A stretch of 64,000 nt of DNA from Paraspadella gotoi (GCA_051294375.1 CM119266.1:14302755-14366754); one strand, 5' to 3'. Positions 46,657-57,853 are shown, numbered from the stretch's first letter. Numbers and translations: made by a program. Notes: a model not told the origin generated them from the sequence alone.

Positions 46657-46895
46657 GGGATCTGAGAGGAATTTTGAGTCCAGGAGAGCCGGTTTGGGTG
46701 AGATGATGGTACCCAGGTTACGGGGGTGGAATGATGTTCGACGGCCCTTGGGTTGAGTGTGGTCTGAAAGTGGAAAAAAACCCTGAGAATGTGAAGCGGA
46801 AGAGAAAGGGATTTAGAAAGTCTGAAAACTGAGGATGAAAATAAGCGGAAAGGAATGTTAGAATTAAAAGTCCTGAATGAAGCGGAGAGAGATGG

Positions 46896-46898
<3 letters not shown>

Positions 46899-46942
<44 letters not shown>
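46899..46942 (+). repeat. (GA)n microsatellite, identical to 54,442-54,485
   Basis: The GA run and its complex continuation (CCAGAGAG, AGAAGAG) are the same in both P copies, including repeat number, which is unexpected for a free-evolving microsatellite. Confidence 0.9.
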
Positions 46943-46944
<2 letters not shown>

Positions 46945-47158
46945 AGAGAGAGAGAGAAGAGAGAGAGAAGAGAAGAGAGAGAGAGAGTCTAAAGAGAGAG
47001 AGATTCTTTGTTAACCTTACGATTTAACGTTTAAACTAAAAAGAAACGAAAATTTTTTTTCCTTCCAATTTCGGATAATTTTTACTGGAAATTTTTTTGG
47101 ATCACTATTAAATTAATTTTAATTCAATCTTCCGAATTTCAAGCGTTGAAATAATTTT

Positions 47159-47168
47159 CACGTATTGG
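47159..47168 (+). promoter_or_regulatory. CACGT-ATTGG element, block P copy 1
   Basis: CACGTATTGG here corresponds to CACGTGATTGG at 54,735-54,745 in copy 2: an E-box next to an inverted CCAAT box, followed by GTTGTTAGTAAC. It precedes the candidate first exon by about 220 bp. Confidence 0.35.
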
Positions 47169-47386
47169 GTCGTTGTTAGTAACACGCGCCGTCGGCGGTC
47201 GTGTCTGAGCCGTTCGCTCTCACTATAGTTTCTCTTTCTGATTTTTCTCTCCTCAAGTTTCGTCACATTTTTTTGTTCTTCTGCGTTGAATCTATCTCTA
47301 CTCTATTTCTTATATCTCTATCCTCTCCTCTCGATTCCTCATTTTTCCGATTCAGCATTCAAGACGCTGAAAACTTTAATTAAAAA

Positions 47387-47501
47387 ATGAATTTCATTAT
47401 GAAAAAACGAAAGGAAGGGAATCGACGGTGACGCCGCGGCACCGGCGGCGGCTGAGGCTGCGGCTGCGGCGTACTCCAGCGGCCGGCGTCGCTGTCGCAG
47501 G
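47387..47501 (+). CDS. Candidate first coding exon, block P copy 1 (frameshifted relative to copy 2)
   Basis: ATG then MNFIMKKRKEGNRR and a stop. Copy 2 (54,965-55,080) has one base fewer in the AAGGAGGG run and stays open as far as a strong donor, AGG/GTAAGG, present in both copies. The Ala/Gly-encoding GCG repeat in the middle differs by indels. If the gene is real, one of the two copies carries an indel or a sequencing error. No protein family is recognised. Confidence 0.25.
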
Positions 47502-47589
47502 GTAAGGTGCTTTCAAGAAACAATCTCAACCGAGAATCGGTAATTATCGAGTAAAGATTTATCATTTCTAAGGCGTATGAGGAAGAAGG

Positions 47590-47690
47590 AGGAAAGGAGA
47601 GAGAAGAGAGAGGAGAAGAGAGAGAAGAGAGAAGAGAGAGAGAGAGGGAGAGAGAAGAGAGAAGAAGAGAAGAGAGAAAGAGAGAGAGAT
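47590..47690 (+). repeat. Imperfect (GA)n tract
   Basis: GA with GAAGAGA interruptions. The copy-2 partner at 55,172-55,262 is much purer. Confidence 0.9.
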
Positions 47691-47978
47691 GTCGGTGAGT
47701 GTTAGGAAGATGTAACTATCAGTAAATGTTACGAACAGAATAGTGGAAATATAAAAGCCTAGATGAAATTTATAAAAAGGATCGTTTCGAAAGATCGTAC
47801 GATCTGTTGTGCTCACGCCACTTGTTTTCGTCGGCATAATTTTTCCTTCAAATGATTCAAAAAAAAGAATATTACATTAATCTTCACATCTCCTTTTTCT
47901 CTTCTCCGCTTTCTCCTTTCCTCCTTTCCTGGTTGCGTGATTAATCAAATCTTTTTCTCAACTCGTGAATGTGAAAAA

Positions 47979-48206
47979 TGGCGGCGGGAAAGGACGATAA
48001 CGGGATCCTGGAGATGTGAGGCGGCGTGGCCGCGCGTGCGGTCGGCGGCGGCTGGGCCGGCGGCGGCCGCGGCTGCAGCGGCTGAAGCTCTGTCGTTGTC
48101 ATCGTCGTTCTCTAGCAACGCCACCAGGTGCGACAGTCTCTGCCTCCGCCATCTTCCTTTTCGTGGTGGCGTTCGTGCCAGGTTACCCCATCTTTCTTCC
48201 TCTCTC

Positions 48207-48237
<31 letters not shown>

Positions 48238-48300
48238 CCTCTCCTCTCTCTCTCTCTCTCTCACTCATCTCTCTCCACAGATAGCAGCACCATCACCTCA
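47979..48300. other. CpG-rich patch with two opposed ATGGCGG starts
   Basis: On the plus strand, AAAATGGCGGCGG opens a short frame. On the minus strand, AAGATGGCGGAGGC (plus GCCATCTT near 48,150) opens MAEAETVAPGG. CGG/GCC repeats lie between them. In copy 2 the partners are at 55,558 and about 55,722. Both strings also resemble YY1 sites. A divergent promoter or a pair of first exons is possible, but the frames do not agree between copies. GTTCTCTAGCAAC at 48,107-48,119 fits the RFX X-box consensus. Confidence 0.3.
48202..48262 (+). repeat. (CT)n microsatellite
   Basis: Imperfect CT tract. The copy-2 partner is 55,762-55,819. Confidence 0.93.
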
Positions 48301-49369
48301 TCTTAATTGATCGCCCATGGGTTCTCGTTTCTTCTTTTCTCGAACTTTGTTCGTCCTCTCGTTTGCCTGGAAAACAGAACGCAATTTCCGCCAGAACAAT
48401 TTCTCCCGACGGAAAATGGGGTCCGCGATGCGCGTCGTATTGGTTGTCCTCGTGTCGTATCAGCTCGAACGGTTTACGTCGTGAAGTTTATAAATTGCTC
48501 TAATCACATTTTGTGATATCGCGGCATCGTTCCTCTGTGGCTTCCCTTCGTTTTTTTTACGAGACAATGAAATACAAAAAAAATAGTAATGATAACTGAC
48601 ATTAACACATTAACGAATAGACAAGACAACGATAAACATTATGCCGACCACGACGGACAGGGGCAGTAAAACAAGAACAGACAGGGAATGCTGACAAAGA
48701 AACAGCTATAAAGACATCGACGAACGACGATGAGTTGACTACGGACGGACACGGACGATGACACAAAAAAGAGACGACGATGAAGATGAATGAAGATGAG
48801 TTTCTATTGAGACAGAGGAGAGAAGCTCTCCACAAACTGGCACCCTGTGGAAGGAGGAGAAGAAGAGGAAGAGAGAGGAGGAGGAGGAAAGGGGAGGATT
48901 AAAATGGGACAAAGAGACGCATGTCATGCACAGAACCCCCATGTGGTTGGGCTAAAGCCCGGCGCCACCTTCGCCCGTCCCGACGGCCCCCGGACGGTGA
49001 TGAGGTGGGAAGGAGAGGAAAATGCTTTCCGGTTGTTTCTGCTTCTGGGCGGCCGGGCGGGCAAGCGGGCGGCGGCGGCGGGCGGCGTGGGCCGGCGGGC
49101 GGCGTATGGAATATGCGAAGGCGAGATCGAGAAACGGCGTCTCTTCGCCTCGTCCTCTCTTTTAACATCTGCTTCACTCATTAATAGTCTCTCTGTTCTA
49201 TCTCTTATTCCACTTTCTTTTTCCTACCTCCTTCCTTTCTTCCCAACCTCTTTTTTCGAATACCTCCAACTGTGATATTCACTTTCTCTATTTTCTTTCT
49301 CTTTTTCTCTTTTCTTCTTCTCGCGTAATCGTTTTCATGTCTTTTCTTATTCTGTAGCTCAACGTCCTT

Positions 49370-49860
49370 TTGGCAAAAATCTTCTCTGCTGCCACTTCTT
49401 TCTTCATCCCTCTCATATTTTCTCTCTTTTATTTCTCTTCTCCTCTCCTCTCCTCTAACTCTCTCCTCCTCTCTCTCGACTCTCTCCCTCTCGTCTCCTC
49501 CCTCCTCAGCGTTTTTTCTACTTCTTCTCTTCTCTCTACCATTTTCTTCTCTTCCTTTTTATTTCCCCTCCCTTATTGCTTTTTCTCTCTTCTCGTCTTC
49601 TTCGTCTTTTCTCTTCTCATCTCCTCTTCTCTCTTTCCTTGTTTCTTTCTCTCTTTCTTCTCTCTCTCTTTTCTCTCTGTCTCTTCTCTATATTTTCCTT
49701 CTGCTCCCTCTTCTCTCTCTCTCTCTCTCCTCTCTTCTCTCTCTTCTCTCCTCTCCTCTCTCATCCCTTTCCAACTCCTCCACTTTTCTTCTCTCCTTTG
49801 TCATCTTATATCCCCTCTTCCTGCCAACCCTTCGCTCCTATGAAATCCGGGACGTCGTTA
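49370..49860 (+). repeat. Pyrimidine-rich stretch of block P
   Basis: About 490 bp of TCTC/TTCT/CTCC. The partner in copy 2 is about 56,880-57,320. All frames over it are Leu/Ser/Phe-rich translations of repeat and not genes. Confidence 0.8.
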
Positions 49861-50316
49861 GTCCGGTGAAACTGCCTTCAATCATCAACAAATTGGTCAT
49901 CCCGAGTCTCTGCTCTCTCGCACACGCGCGTTGCGCAGAGCTGCACGCTCCGGATACTGACGTTCCCTTCTCTTCTCTTCTCTCTCCTCTCTCTCTCTCG
50001 TCTCTCTTCTCTCTCTCCTCTCTCTCTCTCTAGTTGCTTCTCCTCTTTTATTCATCTCTCTCTCTTCTCTCTCGGTGACAGTGACAATGTTGATCCTTTG
50101 CTTTCGGCCGCGTTATTCGCTTGCTTCCGCTTGAAATTCGGTGTAGCCGGGTCGGTCGGCCATCTTTGTCGTGTGTCGTCGTCGTCTGCACGTCGACGCG
50201 TTGCGCGATTTCAACCACACGCGAGCTTTCGTTGGCCGGCGCCCGTCTCGCGTGTACCTGAGACCCTTAAAACCCGCGAAGCGTGGCAGAAAAGAACACA
50301 GACAGATATCCTTAAT

Positions 50317-50357
<41 letters not shown>

Positions 50358-50585
50358 TTTTTTTTTTTTTTTTTCGTTTCGTCTCTCTCTCTTCTTCTCT
50401 CTCCTCTCCTTCTCGTCTCCTCTCTCTTCCGTCTCTCTCTCCTCTCCTCTTTTATTCCTCCCCTTTTATGTTCTCTCTTTTAATCTGTCTTTATCATCGA
50501 AGATTCACCTCGTTAAAAAATTCTTCTCTCTCTCCCTCACTACATCTTTTTCTCTGTTTCAATTGCTTTTTTTTGGCGGGTGAGC

Positions 50586-50610
50586 NNNNNNNNNNNNNNN
50601 NNNNNNNNNN
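50586..50610. other. Assembly gap (25 N) at end of block P copy 1
   Basis: The same sequence ending in GGCGGGTGAGC precedes the 25-N gap at 58,065. The intact continuation at about 58,495 reads AGCGGGTGAGAAAGTG. Confidence 0.99.
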
Positions 50611-50892
50611 GGGGGAAGAAGGTTGAGGGAGGATATGGTTATAAATAGGGGATCTGAGAGGAAATTTTGAAGTCCGAGGAGACCGTTTTGGGTGAGATGT
50701 TGGGTGGACCCAGGTTTGACGGGAGGGTGGAATGATGTTCGACGGCCTTGGTGGTTGAGGTGGTTGGCTGAAAGTGGAAAAACCCACCCGAGGAATGTTG
50801 AAGCGGGGAGAGAAAGGGATTTAGCGAAAGTCTGGAAAACTGAGGATGAAATGAGCGGAAAGGAATGTTAGATTAAAGTCTTGAATGAGCGG
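50611..50892 (+). repeat. Block P, partial third copy
   Basis: Matches 46,622-46,880 and 54,160-54,430 with frequent single-base differences. It includes the TATA string at 50,640. It breaks off at GGAGAGAGTCGAACGC where the other copies go into the GA tract. Confidence 0.85.
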
Positions 50893-50952
50893 AGAGAGTC
50901 GAACGCTCAATCATTTTCCTAATACTTCTCAAGCGAGTAGCCTTCGTTCACA

Positions 50953-51131
50953 ATGATAAGTCGCGAGTCGGCTTTTAGTCGCCGCGAAGTTGGGGATCAA
51001 GGCGCGAGTGTTTTTGCACAGCTAAGAACCACGAAGCCTCCGAAAAACGCATTTATGCGTATTGTCAGTATAGTTAAAGTGTGGGATTCTTGTCAAAGCA
51101 ATAATCCTCGATTCAAGCTATGGGAGAGTTG
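50953..51131 (+). CDS. Exon-like open frame with GTAAGT donor, unrecognised
   Basis: Reads MISRESAFSRREVGDQG through KVWDSCQSNNPRFKLWES, with mixed, non-repetitive residues unlike most frames here, and is cut by AGTTG/GTAAGTTT. If the frame is real the exon would leave in phase 2. The next AG (51,213) would then give an in-frame stop, so either the acceptor is elsewhere or there is an indel. It may be a pseudogene piece or chance. Confidence 0.2.
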
Positions 51132-52776
51132 GTAAGTTTAAATGTTACTTGATTTGCCGAAATGTAAGTTACTCTCGGGACTTAATGTTTTTGATTCATT
51201 AATCATTATCTAGGTAAATTGCGTGGATTAATTGTCGGAGGGATAGTGACTGACGATGAGGAAACAGAATTGGTAGAAGAATGGGAAGGCCGAAAAGGCC
51301 GACTACGGCAATCGCTCTAAAGCCTATCATCAATCGGGCGAATATCAAGCTTCCTGAGAGACATAAAAAAGTACTTTTAACTGTTGGTTTTTAATTTGGC
51401 CGCTTCACCCGTCTCTCCTATTACCTTTAATTATTTTCTTTCGTTTACGCGAACTGGCAACAAACGAGAATCCACCACGTAGTTCCTCGACGAGCATCAA
51501 AAGCATCCGCCAGTGAAAGCAACGCAGACTTCTAAAAGTGGCTTCCTTATTCTGCCGTTGACGACTGGACTACGGATAACTGCGGTTTCTCATCAGCACT
51601 CTGCATCAGAAGATATTCCTCGCATCATGCTGTCTCGTCTAACGAGGTTTTTCACTCTGCGAAATTATTAAAAATGGGCATCTTCGAATTATGGTTTACT
51701 ACAGACTTTTTGCAATTTTTTTTTTGTACAGATTTCAGAAATTTGGTCCCTGATGCGCGTTCTGGTTGGTTCCAGACGCAGAAGGATGGAATATCCTAAA
51801 ACGTAGGTTCAGAGCTCAGTATGCATCAGCAAAACTGGAAAAGAGATTGCGAACAGGTTGTTTGCTCTCATTCAGTTTTGTGTTTAATTGGTCACCTCGT
51901 TGCTTTTTGCTATAAATCGTTTTTCTGGATTTGTAATAGATTTTTTTTGACATTATCTTTTGAGTGCCAAGGGACAAAGTTGCGGCCTGTTATTTTGCTA
52001 GTTCAGAACTTTTGGATCTGAGACTGTAGTCCGCCAGCTACAGGCGGGTTGATCTCCCCGTACCGCTTACAAGGTGACAGACGCACGACATGCGCCGCCG
52101 CTTTTAATACAAAATCGTTGATTTTCAAACTTATACAGATTTTTGTTTAATCTGAAAGATTTTTTTTGTAGTAAATAACCTAATATTTATTTATTCATTT
52201 TATATTGATTGGTTATTTATGAATAAGGCTAATTTGATAATATTACGTATTTTTTAATATATGCATCTCTCATCATTACTTTAGTTTTTTCTGTCTATAA
52301 AATCAATTAAAGTTATATCACAGATTGAAGTGAAAAAAAAGGATTTTAAACAATGAAGACAGCGAATTTTGAAGGCAACTTTCTACCTACGCAGCATCAT
52401 TGCCGAGTCAAACATTCAAGAAAAAGATTTGGATTATATAAAATAAAATAGATTTGATGGTGCATTTCCTACAAGGGAAACAGAGTTGAGAGCAGAACAG
52501 ACTGTCGATATCATGACCTACAATATATTATAATAAGTAAATTATATTAATTTAAATATAAATAAAATATTAATTGAATAATAAGATTAAATTAATTGTT
52601 AATTAATTTAAAACAGATTAAAGGATAATTAATATTCAGGATCGCTATGTTCATAGCAATTGAGTGTCCTAAAAGAATTAGAGATCTCAAACAACGAGTT
52701 AAAAATTTTTAATGATGTTTTTAAGTTTTAACATTTTTATCATAAACATACCAAAATAACTTCTCTAAGATATTAT

Positions 52777-52850
52777 TCGCCTCATCGGCAGGGCAGAAGT
52801 CCCGTCACTAGTCGTAAGCATGTCGTTTTCGGTTCTAGCCTATCGTCTTC
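52777..52850 (+). mobile_element. Possible tRNA-derived SINE head
   Basis: CCTCATCGGCAGGGCAG followed by TCACTAGTCGTAAG and CGGTTCTAGCC has the order D-arm-like, anticodon-arm-like, B-box-like (GGTTCNANNCC). The acceptor stem is not convincing. Confidence 0.3.
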
Positions 52851-54190
52851 TAATGGGAGCTTATATTGCAATCATGGCTTCTGAAGTGTGTAGATATCTT
52901 GTGATCACAAGACGTTGAATTGTCATGGAATTGATGGCTTCGTAATACATAAAAGGTATCTGTTATTAAATTCTCAATGTTTTCATATGAAATCCGGGCT
53001 AAAATGATGTTGTCTTATCATGTTTATTTACAAAACAAAGAACGCTCCTAAATTTATATTGCTCTGACGCTCTCTCTTTCTTCTTTTCCTCCGTCACTGC
53101 TTCTGTCTTTCTAAAAAGAGTTCGCGCTCTCAGCCGTCTGTTCCAGCCCTTCTTTCCTCTCTCTCGTCTCTCTTCTTCTCTTTTTTTTTTACAAAAAAAG
53201 TTTTTAGATATAATTGGGTTCACTAATTGTAAAAATGCGCGTACAGGGGCGAACGACAGGTCACTTTAGTAGAAAAAGTCACGCACGTGCGGGCGCCATA
53301 AGTATGCTGTACAGGCCACGCTTCTCAACGATAAAATGTGGGGCCCTGTAGAGACTCCTGCTCTTGTCTTCCCTTTTTTTAAATTAGTTATTTGCCGTAT
53401 CGTATTCGTCTCTTTCTCGCGCCTTTTTGCCATCGCCCGCAGTGCATTTCTCGATTTAGCGCGCATGAATGAAAACTGTCAGATTCTCACGATATGACCG
53501 GTCCAAGGTCAGAGTGTTCACAAAGATAATTGAAGAATCGTTCCTGCGCGTCTGTGGGTACGTGTATTTATACGGTATTTTGGCGGTGTCTTGCACGGAA
53601 TGACCGGAGCGCTTTCATGACAATCTAGACAATCAAATTTACACTCGACCAGCTCAATATAACGATCGTAGAGGGAATTTTTCGAGATCCATTTGTTCGT
53701 TTTCTCTTGCTACTCATCTTTGACCTAACGGAAAATCAAAACCGCAATTTTTTTAAACCTATCCAGTTTAATTATGAAGACAAAATGCTAGATTTTTTTC
53801 TCCTCGTTAATATTTCCTCCCATCCTCAGACCCAAAACCTGACTCCCTTTATTTACTCCATCCTCGCGACCAAATTCGAGCGCAGATTCGCAATAGAAAT
53901 CTTTACAAGTCACCAATCCCTCACAGTCCTCGGCCTAGGCGCGCGCGCTCCGCAGTCGCCCTGCCGACGCGGCGGCGGCCCCGCACGATCTGAATACCGA
54001 GCACGGCGGCTGCGGGTCGGCGGCGGGCTGGGCGGCGGCGGACGGGGCTCGGATGGGGGAGCGCCCAGTCCGTGAAAAGGTTTCCTGAAGGGAACTTTGA
54101 AAGGAAAGACGAAAGACATTCGAGACTTAATTTCCGAATGTGGACCTGGGATGAAAGAGGGGGGGCGGGAAGAAGGTTGAGAGGATAGTG

Positions 54191-54198
54191 TATAAATA
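54191..54198 (+). promoter_or_regulatory. TATA box, block P copy 2
   Basis: TATAAATA in GTGTATAAATAGGG, in a stretch identical to copy 1. Confidence 0.4.
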
Positions 54199-54437
54199 GG
54201 GATCTGAGAGGAATTTTGAGTCCAGGAGAGCCGGTTTGGGTGAGATGATGGTACCCAGGTTACGGGGGTGGAATGATGTTCGACGGCCCTTGGGTTGAGT
54301 GTGGTCTGAAAGTGGAAAAAAACCCTGAGAATGTGAAGCGGAAGAGAAAGGGATTTAGAAAGTCTGAAAACTGAGGATGAAAATAAGCGGAAAGGAATGT
54401 TAGAATTAAAAGTCCTGAATGAAGCGGAGAGAGATGG

Positions 54438-54486
<49 letters not shown>

Positions 54487-54734
54487 AGAGAGAGAGAGAA
54501 GAGAGAGAGAAGAGAAGAGAGAGAGAGAGTCTAAAGAGAGAGAGATTCTTTGTTAACCTTACGATTTAACGTTTANNNNNNNNNNNNNNNNNNNNNNNNN
54601 GTTTAACTTTAACTAAAAAGAAAGCGAAAAATTTTTTTCGCTTTCATTTCGATAATTTTTACTGGAATTTTTGATCACATGTAATATTAATATTTTAATC
54701 AAATCTTCCGATTTCAAGCGTTTGAAATAATTTT

Positions 54735-54745
54735 CACGTGATTGG
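54735..54745 (+). promoter_or_regulatory. CACGTGATTGG: E-box joined to inverted CCAAT
   Basis: A CACGTG E-box directly abuts ATTGG. It is followed within 50 bp by GTTGTTAGTAACC and a CpG-rich CGGCGGTCG stretch, then pyrimidine-rich sequence. This is the most promoter-like sequence of block P. Confidence 0.4.
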
Positions 54746-54964
54746 TGCTCGTTGTTAGTAACCGCCCAGTCGGCGGTCGTTCTCCGAGCCGTTCGCTCTC
54801 ACTATAGTTTCTCTTTTCTCTTTTTCTCTCTCAAGTTTGTCACAATTTTTTTTTCCTTCTGCGTTGAATCTTTATCTCTATCTCTATTTTCTTTATCTCT
54901 ATCTCTCTCTTCGATTCCTCGATTTTTCCGATTCACATTCAGACGCTGAAAACTTTAATTAAAA

Positions 54965-55080
54965 ATGAATTTCATTATGAAAAAACGAAAGGAGGGAATC
55001 GACGGTGACGCCGCGGCAGCCGGCGGCGGCTTCGGCTGCGGCTGCGGCGACTCCAGCGGCCGGCGTCGCTGTTCGCGAGG
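54965..55080 (+). CDS. Candidate first coding exon, block P copy 2
   Basis: Open frame MNFIMKKRKEGIDGDAAAAG then a Gly/Cys-rich stretch and GRRRCSR, cut at a strong donor, CGAGG/GTAAGG (55,081). 116 bp, leaving in phase 2. The ATG context is AAAAATGAA, weak to fair. The exon lies about 220 bp after the E-box/CCAAT element. It could be the first coding exon of an unknown gene duplicated with block P. The frame is broken in copy 1, so confidence is low. Confidence 0.28.
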
Positions 55081-55170
55081 GTAAGGTGCTTTCAGAACAT
55101 CTCAACCGAGAATCGCGTAATTATTCGAGTAAAGATTTATCATTTCTAGCGTATGAGGAAGAAGGAGGAA

Positions 55171-55171
<1 letters not shown>

Positions 55172-55262
<91 letters not shown>
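55172..55262 (+). repeat. (GA)n microsatellite
   Basis: Almost pure GA of about 90 bp, about 90 bp after the candidate donor. Confidence 0.95.
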
Positions 55263-55263
<1 letters not shown>

Positions 55264-55557
55264 TGTCGGTGAGTGTTAGGAAGATGTTAACTATTCAGTA
55301 AATGTTACAACAGAATAGTGGAAATCTAACCCTGATGAAATTTTATAAAAAGGATGCGTTTTCGAAAGATCGACGGATCTGTTGTGCCACGCCCACTTTG
55401 TTTTCGTCGGCATTATTTTTCCTTCAAATGATTCAAAAAAAAAAAGAAATTACATTATCTTCACTATCTCCTTCTTTCTCTTCTTCCGCTTTCTCCTTTC
55501 CTCCTTTCCTGGTTGCGGTGATTAATCAATCTTTTCCTCAACTCGTGAATGTGAAAA

Positions 55558-55597
55558 ATGGCGGCGGAGGACGATGAACGGGATCCTGGAGATGTGA

Positions 55598-55639
<42 letters not shown>

Positions 55640-55640
55640 T
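55558..55640 (+). CDS. Candidate short exon with CGG repeat, block P copy 2
   Basis: AAAATGGCGGCGGAGGACGATG opens MAAEDDERDPGD. A GTGAGG that could serve as a donor follows GGAGAT (at about 55,593). Beyond it is a (CGG)n run giving poly-Arg. Copy 1 (47,979) reads MAAGKDDNGILEM then a stop, so the frame is not fixed. The MAAEDD-like start and strong initiation context are the only support. Confidence 0.2.
55594..55636 (+). repeat. (CGG)n trinucleotide repeat
   Basis: About fourteen CGG units. Copy 1 has a shorter, interrupted version. Confidence 0.9.
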
Positions 55641-55758
55641 GCAGCGGCTGAAGCTCTGGTCGTTGTCATCGTCGTCTCTAGCTAACGCCCACCAGGTGCG
55701 ACAGTCTCTGCCTCCGCCATCTTCCTTTTTCGTGGTTGGCGTTCGTCCAGGTTACCCC

Positions 55759-55761
<3 letters not shown>

Positions 55762-55819
<58 letters not shown>
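55762..55819 (+). repeat. (CT)n microsatellite
   Basis: Pure CT run, partner of 48,202-48,262. Confidence 0.96.
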
Positions 55820-55822
<3 letters not shown>

Positions 55823-57462
55823 CAATAGCAGCACCCAATCACCTCATCTTAATTGAGCGCCCATGGGTTCCTCGTTTTCTTTTCTCGAACTTTGTCGCCT
55901 CTCGTTGCCTGGAAACGAGACGCAATTCGCAGAAGCAATTCCCGACGGAAAATGGGGGTCGCGGAGTCGCGTCGTTGTTGTCCTCGTCGTCGTATCACTC
56001 GACGGTTTTATCGTCGTGATAGTTTTTATTAAAATTCTCTATATCACATTTTGTGATATCGCGGTCATCGTTCCTGTGGCTTCCTTCGTTTTTTTACGAC
56101 AATGAAATACAAAAAAAATAGTAATGATACTGACATTAACAACATTAACGTAATAGACAAGACAACGATAACGATTATGCCGACCACGACGACAAAGGGG
56201 CAGTAACAAAGAACACAGGGAAGCTGACAAAGGAAACAGCTATAAAGACATCGACGACGACGATGATGACAACGACGACGACGACGATGACGACAAAAAA
56301 AAAGACGACGATGAGATGAATGAGATGAGTTTCTATGAAGACAGGAGGAGAGAAGCTCTCCACAACGTGGCACCTGTGGGAGGAGGAGAAGAAGGAGGAA
56401 GAAGAGGAGGAGGAGGAAAAGGGGAGGATGAAAATGGGACAAAGAGACGCATGTCTATTGCCCATAGAAACCCCCCATTGTTGGCGAACGCGGCGCCGCC
56501 TTCGCCCGGTCCCGACGCCCCGACGGTGATGAGGTGGGAAGGAGAGAAAAGCTTTCGTTTTTCTCTTCTGGGCGGCGGGCGGGCAGCGGGCGGCGGGCGG
56601 CGGGCGGCGGGCGGCGGGCGGCGTGTGGAATAGCGAGCGAGGATCTAGAAAACTGGTCGTTCTCTCTTCGCCTTCCCTCTCTTTTAACTCTGCTTCACTC
56701 ATTATAGTCTCCTCTGTTCTTATCTCTTATTCCACTTTCTTTTTTTCCTACCTCCTTCCTTTCTTTCCCAACTCTTTTTCATACCTTCCAACTTGGATAT
56801 TCACTTTCTCTATTTTTCTTTTTCTCTTTTTCTCTTTTCTTCTTCTTCGCTATCGTTTTCATTCTTTTCTTATTCTTAGCTCAACGTCTTTGGCAAAAAA
56901 TCTTCTCTGCTCCACTTCTTTCTCATCCCATCTCATATTTCTCTCTTTTATTTCTCTTCTCCTCTCCTCTCCTCTAACTCTCTCCTCCTCTCTCTCGACT
57001 CTCTCCCTCTCGTCTCCTCCCTCCTCAGCGTTTTTTCTACTTCTTCTCTTCTCTCTACCATTTTCTTCTCTTCCTTTTTATTTCCCCTCCCTTATTGCTT
57101 TTTCTCTCTTCTCGTCTTCTTCGTCTTTTCTCTTCTTATCTTCTCTCTTCTCTCTTTCCTGTTTCTTTCTCCTCTTCTCTTCTCTCTCTCTTTTCTCTCT
57201 TCTCTTCTCTTTTTTCTCTTCTCTCTCTCTCTCTCTCTCTCTCTCCTCTCTTCTCTCTCTTCTCTCCTCTCCTCTCTCATCCCTGTTCCAACTCCTCCAC
57301 TTTCTCTCTCTTTCATTTATATCCCTCCTGCCAACCTTCGCTCCAAAATCCGGGACGTCGTTATCCGGTGAACTGCCTTCAATCATCACAATTGGTTCAT
57401 CCGAGTCTCGCTCTCCCTCGCACACGCGCGTGCGCAGAGCGCACGCTCTCGGAACGACGTTC

Positions 57463-57560
57463 TTCTCTCTCTCTTCTCTCTCCTCTCTCTCTCTCTCTCT
57501 CTTCTCTCTCTCCTCTCTCTCTCTCTTCTCTCTCTCTCTTCTCTCTCTCTCTCTCTCTCG
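57463..57560 (+). repeat. Imperfect (CT)n tract
   Basis: CT with TTCT and CCTC interruptions. The partner is about 49,980-50,075. Confidence 0.9.
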
Positions 57561-57795
57561 GTGACAGTGACAATGTTATCCTTTGCTTTCGCCGCGTTAT
57601 TCGCTGCTTCCGCTTGAAATTCGGTGAGCGGGTCGTCGCCATCTTTGTCGTCGTCGTCGTCGTCGTCTGCACGTCGACGCGTTGCGCGTTTCCCACACGT
57701 CGAGCTTTCGTTGCCGGCGCCCGTCTCGCGTGTACCTGAGACCCTTCAAAACCCGCGAAGCGTGGCAGAAAAGAACACAGACAGATATCCTTAAT

Positions 57796-57800
<5 letters not shown>

Positions 57801-57836
<36 letters not shown>

Positions 57837-57853
57837 TTTTTTTTTTTTTTTTT
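57801..57853 (+). repeat. Poly-T run
   Basis: About 50 T with one A, the same in composition as 50,321-50,374 in copy 1. Confidence 0.95.

Larger units (their letters stand above)
45930..50585 (+). repeat. Block P, copy 1
   Basis: Same-orientation copy of 53,440-58,064. It contains a TATA box (46,649), GA tracts (46,899-46,942; 47,590-47,690), a CCAAT region (47,164), two candidate first exons (47,387; 47,979), CT tracts (48,202-48,262 and around 49,985-50,075), a purine-rich part (48,840-48,900) and a long T-run (50,321-50,374). Most of it differs from copy 2 by small indels, but 46,505-47,035 and about 50,255-50,585 look identical to copy 2. Confidence 0.85.
50893..53430 (+). other. AT-rich island between P copies, with exon-like fragments
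   Basis: Unlike its surroundings it is nearly free of GA/CT repeats. At 50,953-51,135 an open frame ends FKLWESW over a GTAAGT donor. At 51,214-51,318 a stretch after an ATCTAG acceptor reads KLRGLIVGGIVTDDEETE and on to a stop. At about 51,730-51,850 another short coding-like piece follows TTTGTACAG. The phases do not match between pieces, and I recognise no family. The remainder is AT-rich with nothing visible. Confidence 0.4.

Noticed and set aside
52020-52060. CCGCC-AGCTACA-GGCGG hairpin as a terminator or RNA gene
   Set aside because: A lone five-pair stem in eukaryotic DNA has no supporting context.
54965-55080. MNFIMKKRK start as an EEIG1/FAM102 N-terminus (MAFLMKKKK)
   Set aside because: The family continues with KFKFQ and a C2-like domain; here the residues after KKRK are EGIDGDAAAAG. 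The resemblance is limited to a short basic start.
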